Below are positions 4,713 through 9,424 of a DNA stretch of 9,424 nucleotides, piece by piece. The notes beneath the pieces were generated by a model, which was not told where the DNA came from, did no database searches, and saw nothing but the letters and a program-made list of their open reading frames with translations. Location: assembly GCA_025351145.1 (NCBI GenBank), contig JANXWM010000385.1, forward strand, positions 1 to 9,424, read 5' to 3'. The position numbers and the translations under genes are program-made. The DNA comes from Chitinophagaceae bacterium. GTDB taxonomy: Bacteria; Bacteroidota; Bacteroidia; Chitinophagales; Chitinophagaceae. The first letter of the stretch is position 1. Every line of letters begins with the position of its first letter.

Positions 4713-7679
4713 ATGACTACAACTCGATTTCTAAGAGTACTGCTCTTATGCCCCGTGTTCATGCTTATCATGCAACATTCCTGGGGACAAAACAAAACAA
4801 TTACCGGAAAGGTTATTGACGAAAAAGGAAGCCCGGTTTCCGGGGCGTCAGTTATTGTAAAAGGTTCTTCAATAGGAACTTCTACTGATGTATTAGGTGC
4901 CTTTAAACTTTCAGCTCCACCTTCTGCTGAAAGGTTACTGATTTCTTATGTTGGCTACACAACACAAGAAGTAATTATTCCTTCCTCAAATGAAGTGGCT
5001 GTGTCTTTAAAACCAGAAGCATCAGCTTTAACTGATGTTGTTGTGGTTGGTTATGGTACAGTTAGGAAAAAGGATTTAACAGGTGCTGTTACCTCTGTTA
5101 AAGAAAAAGATTTCAACAAAGGCCTTATTACAGCCCCTGACCAATTGATCCAGGGAAAAGTAGCCGGTGTTCAGGTTTTAAATAATAGTGGACAGCCAGG
5201 TGGGGCTACTACAGTAAAAATTAGGGGTAATTCATCTATCAGGGCAGGAAGTCAACCACTATATGTTGTTGATGGTGTTCCATTAGATGGCAGGTCTGCA
5301 AGGCCAGGAGGTTCTGGAGCTGGTATTGGTACTTCACCCGATGCGAACCCTTTAAACTTTATTAATCCTAATGACATTGCTTCTATTGATGTATTGAAAG
5401 ATGCATCTGCAACAGCTATTTACGGTTCAAGAGCTGCCTATGGTGTAGTTTTAATTACAACCAAAAGAGGGCAAAGCGGTGCAACTAAACTAGATGTATC
5501 CTCATCTGTTGGTACAAGCAGTATTCTTAAAAGATTAGATGTATTAGATGCAGCTCAATACAGGAGTGCTCTTTCTCAATATGGATTGCCTACAACAAAT
5601 GATTATGGTGGAAATGTGAATGCTTTAGATGCCATTCTTCAAAATGGGATGACACAAAATTATAGCATGGCTATAGGCGGTGGAAATGAAAATGGTAGGT
5701 ATCGTCTTTCTGCAGGATATTTCGATCAGAATGGTATTATAAAGAAATCAGATTTGAAAAAGATGACTGCTAATCTCAGCGGTAACTTTAAATTTCTTGA
5801 CAATAAAAAACTTGGTCTGGACTTTAATTTAACAACTACTCAAACCAGGGAAGATATTCCCCCTGTAAGTAATGATGCAGGTTTCACAGGAAATATTGTG
5901 GGCCAGGCACTTCAATGGAATCCAACAAGGCCTTTAAAAATTGGAGATTCTTTGAACATACTGAGAGGGTCAACCACAGTTAATCCACTGGCTATGTCTG
6001 AAGCTTATGATGATGTTGCAAAAATTACAACAGTACTTGCAAGCGTATCGCCATATTATAAGTTTAATAAAAATCTTGAATACCGGATGCTGGCAAGTGT
6101 TAATTACAGCACGGGTATTAGAAGGTCTTCCATAGCATCGTTTATTAATCTTACTGATATTGTTGACAGGGGTACTGCATACTATGCAAACAATGAGTTG
6201 ACGACTTATCAAATCACTCATACCCTTAACTACAATAAGCAGATTACTTCTGCTTTAAATTTAACCGCATTGCTCGGTTATGAGTATATGAAGTTTGAAA
6301 ATAAGGGTATCAGTGCAAGTGCCAAAGATTTTGGTGCTTATCCGCTTGACTACACCAACTATTTTCAATACTCCACACAAACAACGAGAGGACTTGGTTC
6401 CTTTCAGGATCCAACCACTGAGTTGCAATCTTACTTTGCCCGTGCGGTACTTAATTACAAAGACCGTTACATTGTAACCGGAACCTTCAGGGCTGATGGG
6501 TCTACAAAGTTTGGTAAAAACAACCGTTATGGATATTTCCCTTCTTTCGCAGCAGCATGGAATATCAGTAATGAAGCATTCTTTAAAAACATCAGCTTTA
6601 TCAACAGCCTTAAGTTGAGAGGTGGTTGGGGTAAAACCGGCAGCCAGGATGTACCTGCTGGGTCGTCGCAATTCAAATATTCTTTCACAGGAATTGGGGC
6701 AACTGGTTTAGTTAATTATCCTAATCCAGATCTTAAATGGCAGGCAGATGAACAAGCAAATATCGGCCTCGATTTTGCAGTCTTAAAGGGCCGCATATTC
6801 GGTTCTGTTGATTATTTCAACAAAAAGACAACGGGGCTATTATATCCTACCATTACTGCGGCACCTCCTCCCCCTGGAGCCCCGCCTACATGGAAGAATC
6901 TTGATGCAACGATTGAAAATAAGGGGTTTGAATTTTCTCTGAATGCGACAATTATTAAAGCCAAGGATTTCACATGGGATTTTGCTGTGAATGCATCCTT
7001 TATTGATAATATGGTTAGTGGCTTGTCTGGTCCCATTGCTACAGGTTCCTTAAGTGGTCAGGGTATATCCGGTGCTACTGCGGAGTTAATTACCAGCGGA
7101 CAGCCCATTAACGTGTTTTATGTCAAGAAATTTTTGGGGTTAGATAAAGATGGCCAATCTACTTACCAGGATGACGGATATACGCGTTACTTTGTAGGTA
7201 ATCCAAATCCGAAAACTATATTGGGAATCAGTACTTCGGCAAATTATAAAAAGCTGTTTCTTTCTATTAATATGAACGGTGCATTTGGTCAGGATATCTA
7301 TAATAATACGCTCAATTCCGTTATACCAATTGGCAACCTTATTGGTGGCCGTAATATCGGGGCTTCTCTTCTTGGTGGACCAGTTCAGGAAGCTTTATCA
7401 AATGCCATTTCTCCATCCTCACGATATTTGGAAAAAGGTAATTATTTAAAGCTGGCCAACGCTACAATTTCTTATAATGTAGGCAGCCTTGGAAAGGTTA
7501 TTAAAGGCATGAATATTTTTGTAACAGGCCAAAACCTGTTGGTGATTACAAAATTCACAGGATTTGATCCAGAAGTAAATACAGATAAACAAGTAGGTGG
7601 TGTTCCTTCAGTGGGTATTGAATATACACCTTATCCTTCTGCAAGGTCTTTCCAATTAGGTGTTAATTTCTCTTTATAA
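4713..7679 (+). CDS. SusC/RagA-family TonB-linked outer membrane transporter
   Basis: The 988-residue protein forms the outer membrane channel of a SusCD nutrient importer powered by TonB-ExbBD. A signal peptide covers about 1-26 (cut near WGQ/N). A carboxypeptidase-D-like beta domain follows (about 28-102, ITGKVIDEKGSPVSGASV), then the plug (about 108-255) with the SusC marks DVVVVGYGTVRKKDLTGAV (108-126), PLYVVDGVPLDG (182-193) and IDVLKDASATAIYGSRAA (225-242). The rest is the beta-barrel, ending in QLGVNFSL, the usual aromatic C-terminus. I start at the ATG at 4713, which begins the signal peptide; the TTG at 4656 adds 19 residues of no sense. The susD gene follows after 19 bp. A proline-rich loop lies at 717-725. 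No N-terminal STN domain is seen, so control by an ECF sigma/anti-sigma pair is unlikely. Substrate is unknown; the neighbouring trehalase suggests trehalose or an alpha-glucoside. Confidence 0.95.
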   Translation: MTTTRFLRVLLLCPVFMLIMQHSWGQNKTITGKVIDEKGSPVSGASVIVKGSSIGTSTDVLGAFKLSAPPSAERLLISYVGYTTQEVIIPSSNEVAVSLKPEASALTDVVVVGYGTVRKKDLTGAVTSVKEKDFNKGLITAPDQLIQGKVAGVQVLNNSGQPGGATTVKIRGNSSIRAGSQPLYVVDGVPLDGRSARPGGSGAGIGTSPDANPLNFINPNDIASIDVLKDASATAIYGSRAAYGVVLITTKRGQSGATKLDVSSSVGTSSILKRLDVLDAAQYRSALSQYGLPTTNDYGGNVNALDAILQNGMTQNYSMAIGGGNENGRYRLSAGYFDQNGIIKKSDLKKMTANLSGNFKFLDNKKLGLDFNLTTTQTREDIPPVSNDAGFTGNIVGQALQWNPTRPLKIGDSLNILRGSTTVNPLAMSEAYDDVAKITTVLASVSPYYKFNKNLEYRMLASVNYSTGIRRSSIASFINLTDIVDRGTAYYANNELTTYQITHTLNYNKQITSALNLTALLGYEYMKFENKGISASAKDFGAYPLDYTNYFQYSTQTTRGLGSFQDPTTELQSYFARAVLNYKDRYIVTGTFRADGSTKFGKNNRYGYFPSFAAAWNISNEAFFKNISFINSLKLRGGWGKTGSQDVPAGSSQFKYSFTGIGATGLVNYPNPDLKWQADEQANIGLDFAVLKGRIFGSVDYFNKKTTGLLYPTITAAPPPPGAPPTWKNLDATIENKGFEFSLNATIIKAKDFTWDFAVNASFIDNMVSGLSGPIATGSLSGQGISGATAELITSGQPINVFYVKKFLGLDKDGQSTYQDDGYTRYFVGNPNPKTILGISTSANYKKLFLSINMNGAFGQDIYNNTLNSVIPIGNLIGGRNIGASLLGGPVQEALSNAISPSSRYLEKGNYLKLANATISYNVGSLGKVIKGMNIFVTGQNLLVITKFTGFDPEVNTDKQVGGVPSVGIEYTPYPSARSFQLGVNFSL

Positions 7680-7698
7680 AATTTTAAATACAAGTTAT

Positions 7699-9222
7699 AT
7701 GAAATATACAAAATTGCTTTATTTAGCCATTCCTTCTTTTCTCCTGTTTAGCTGTACTAAGCTGGACGAAAAGTTCAATGGAGACCTTACTGCTGCGCAG
7801 GTTGGGGGCAGTGGAGGATCGGGCTCACCGGATGCATTATTAACCGGTGTTTATAATTCGATGCGCGGTGCTTACCAGGATCAAAGTGAGTGGTGGGCCG
7901 CTGAAGAGCACACTTCTGATGAGGCGATAGGGCCGACAAGGGGTGGTGACTGGGACGATAACGGTGTATGGAGGGTACTGCACCTTCACAGATGGGATGC
8001 GGATCATTCATTCTTAAGAAATACATTCAATGATTTGGGGGGTATTGTTTTTGCATCTACGGATTTATTGAAATTTAATCCAACAGCTTCACAAGCTGCA
8101 CAGGCTAGATTTTTAAGAGCTTTTGCTAACTTTTCCTGGGTTGATGGATGGGATCAGGTTCCATATAGAGAAGAAGGTTCAAACATTTTAGATTTTCCTA
8201 AAGTTAGAAAAGGAACCGAGGTTATTGATTATATAATTAGCGAATTAAACGCTATTATGAATGACCTTCCTGATGGTCCTGCTAATGTTGCAAACAAGGA
8301 TGCGGCAAAAGTACTTTTGATGAAATGCTATTTGAATAAAGGGGCTATTGCAAACCGGGTTTCCCCAACTTTTGATGCAGCTGATATGAATCAGGTAATT
8401 ACGTTAGCTGATCAAATTATTGGAAGTGGTAAGTATTCACTAACTCCTGACTATTTTGATAATTTTGCTCCAACAAATGATGTAAAAGGTGCAGCCGAAA
8501 ATATCTTTACAGCTGAAAACAAAGGTGGTTCATCAAGCGGTAATGTACGTTCAAGATGGTTCTGCACTTTGCACTATAATCAAAATCCAAGCAGTTGGAA
8601 TGGGTTTACCACGTTGTCTGACTTCTATAGTAAATTTGATGCAACCGACAAACGCAGGAGTGAAACCTATGCAGGTGTAACAGATGTTTCAGGTATACAT
8701 CCGGGTTTCCTTATTGGTCAGCAATATGATCAAAATGGTACTGCATTAAAAGACAGGGGTGGTAGCCCGTTGGCATTTACTCCTGAAGTAAAAGCTATTG
8801 AAACAGGAAGTAATCTTGAGGTTACAGGTATCAGGGTTATCAAATATCCTATCGACTACAAATCTGGCGACAATGCTGATAACGATTATGTTTACTATCG
8901 TTATGCTGATGTATTGATGATGAAGGCAGAAGCTTTATTAAGAAGTGGCGGAAGTGCTTCAGATGCAGCTGCTTTGGTTAACCAGGTTCGTGAAAGAAGT
9001 GGTAATGCAGATTTAGCTTCCGTTAGCCTGGATCAATTGATAGATGAAAGGGGTCGTGAATTTTATTGGGAAGGTCAGAGAAGAACTGATTTAATCCGCT
9101 TTGGAAAGTTCTTACAGCCATGGCAGGAAAAGCCAACTGATGATCCTAAATATTTATTATTCGCAATTCCAAATCAGCAGTTGTCAGCAAATCCAAACTT
9201 GGTACAAAATCCTGGGTATTAA
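7699..9222 (+). CDS. SusD/RagB-family surface lipoprotein, nutrient binding
   Basis: The 507-residue lipoprotein caps the SusC channel on the cell surface and binds the incoming ligand. The signal peptide ends in the lipobox LFSC with lipidated C19. It is followed by TKLDEK, resembling the lysine/acidic surface-export signal of Bacteroidota lipoproteins. The N-terminal half has the aromatic-rich stretch SEWWAAEEHTSDE and a TPR-like helix LLMKCYLNKG. The C-terminus shows the SusD/RagB hallmark YVYYRYADVLMMKAEAL (397-413) and IDERGREFYWEGQRRTDLIRFGKF from 448. Length is normal. The ATG at 7699 starts the signal peptide; a TTG at 7660 inside susC would add 13 residues before it and is rejected. 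It shares a transcript with susC and is followed by a terminator. Which residues bind sugar cannot be read from sequence, and the ligand is unknown. Confidence 0.95.
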   Translation: MKYTKLLYLAIPSFLLFSCTKLDEKFNGDLTAAQVGGSGGSGSPDALLTGVYNSMRGAYQDQSEWWAAEEHTSDEAIGPTRGGDWDDNGVWRVLHLHRWDADHSFLRNTFNDLGGIVFASTDLLKFNPTASQAAQARFLRAFANFSWVDGWDQVPYREEGSNILDFPKVRKGTEVIDYIISELNAIMNDLPDGPANVANKDAAKVLLMKCYLNKGAIANRVSPTFDAADMNQVITLADQIIGSGKYSLTPDYFDNFAPTNDVKGAAENIFTAENKGGSSSGNVRSRWFCTLHYNQNPSSWNGFTTLSDFYSKFDATDKRRSETYAGVTDVSGIHPGFLIGQQYDQNGTALKDRGGSPLAFTPEVKAIETGSNLEVTGIRVIKYPIDYKSGDNADNDYVYYRYADVLMMKAEALLRSGGSASDAAALVNQVRERSGNADLASVSLDQLIDERGREFYWEGQRRTDLIRFGKFLQPWQEKPTDDPKYLLFAIPNQQLSANPNLVQNPGY

Positions 9223-9247
9223 TTTAAAATTATCGTTATAGTTTTTG

Positions 9248-9275
9248 CAAAAGACCATTTTTTAATGGTCTTTTG
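9248..9275 (+). terminator. Strong intrinsic terminator after susD
   Basis: CAAAAGACCATT (9248-9259) pairs perfectly with AATGGTCTTTTG (9264-9275) around a TTTT loop: 12 base pairs, followed by a T-rich run. It begins 25 bases after the susD stop. The A-rich left arm also makes it able to work in the opposite direction. It closes the SusCD transcript, so no glycoside hydrolase is co-transcribed downstream. Confidence 0.88.
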
Positions 9276-9340
9276 TATTTTAAAGAACCTTCGTTGTTTA
9301 ATATTTTTTTATGGGCCCTTCTTTTGATTTTTGTGGCATC

Positions 9341-9369
9341 TTTGCTTGCGTCGCACACTCCTATGTTTG
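9341..9369 (+). promoter_or_regulatory. Candidate promoter reading out of the window
   Basis: TTTG at 9341-9344, 17 bases, then TATGTTTG at 9362-9369, a full match to TAnnTTTG. It would serve a gene beyond the right edge. Its spacer is the repeat-like sequence at 9345, so the match could also be a by-product of that repeat. Confidence 0.4.
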
Positions 9370-9374
9370 TAAAA
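9345..9374. repeat. Diverged half copy of the REPIN-like element
   Basis: Aligned without gaps to 2458-2487, 22 of 30 bases agree, with the first twelve (CTTGCGTCGCAC) identical. The reverse-complement arm is not found in the remaining 50 bases and may lie outside the window, or this may be a solitary REP unit. The rest of 9276-9424 shows no gene. Confidence 0.5.
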
Positions 9375-9424
9375 GGATTAAAAAGGCATCTGCGTTGATA
9401 TAGCAATAGATTTGTTTTATGAAG

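Noticed and set aside
6261..6671. 136-codon open frame on the minus strand
   Set aside because: It is antisense to the susC barrel region, with no start context or recognisable domain; a shadow frame.
9311..9318. ATGGGCCC as start of a downstream gene
   Set aside because: The frame closes early and has no coding look; it lies before the candidate outgoing promoter.

Overview
The window looks like a carbohydrate-utilisation locus from a Bacteroidota chromosome, most likely a Chitinophagaceae-type (Sphingobacteriia/Chitinophagia) organism. The evidence is a SusC/SusD pair with typical signatures, AT-rich intergenic DNA, promoter-like boxes of the Bacteroidota form (TTTG, then TAnnTTTG), few Shine-Dalgarno sequences, and a SusD lipobox followed by an acidic/lysine stretch. 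The genus assignment is an inference.

Layout, left to right. (1) An AraC-family regulator on the minus strand (110-964). (2) A divergent intergenic region (965-1133) carrying a TAnnTTTG box in each direction and a 12-bp direct repeat with a 21-bp period, the classic geometry of an AraC-family operator. (3) A 12-TM MFS transporter (1134-2414). (4) A 219-bp gap with a long REPIN-like palindromic repeat (2459-2557). (5) A GH37 trehalase with all catalytic signatures and no export signal (2634-4133). (6) A 579-bp non-coding stretch (4134-4712) with a perfect LacI/GalR-type palindrome GCAAACGTTTGC that overlaps the -33 box of a candidate promoter, plus a widely spaced 14-bp inverted repeat. (7) SusC, a TonB-dependent transporter (4713-7679), and SusD, a surface lipoprotein (7699-9222), 19 bp apart. 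(8) A strong intrinsic terminator (9248-9275). (9) A tail with a diverged copy of the repeat element and a good promoter pointing out of the window.

How the genes may work together: the encoded parts would span all compartments. SusCD would carry a sugar over the outer membrane, the MFS protein would carry it over the inner membrane, and the cytoplasmic trehalase would split trehalose into two glucose. The AraC protein probably controls the MFS-trehalase unit. The SusCD unit seems to answer to a separate LacI-type regulator encoded elsewhere. The link between SusCD and trehalose rests only on neighbourhood.

The natural first start codon in four of the five genes' open frames is a TTG upstream of a better ATG. 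I chose the ATG each time. For trehalase this matters most, because the TTG extension reads through the repeat element. No tRNA, rRNA, CRISPR array, transposase or phage gene was seen.
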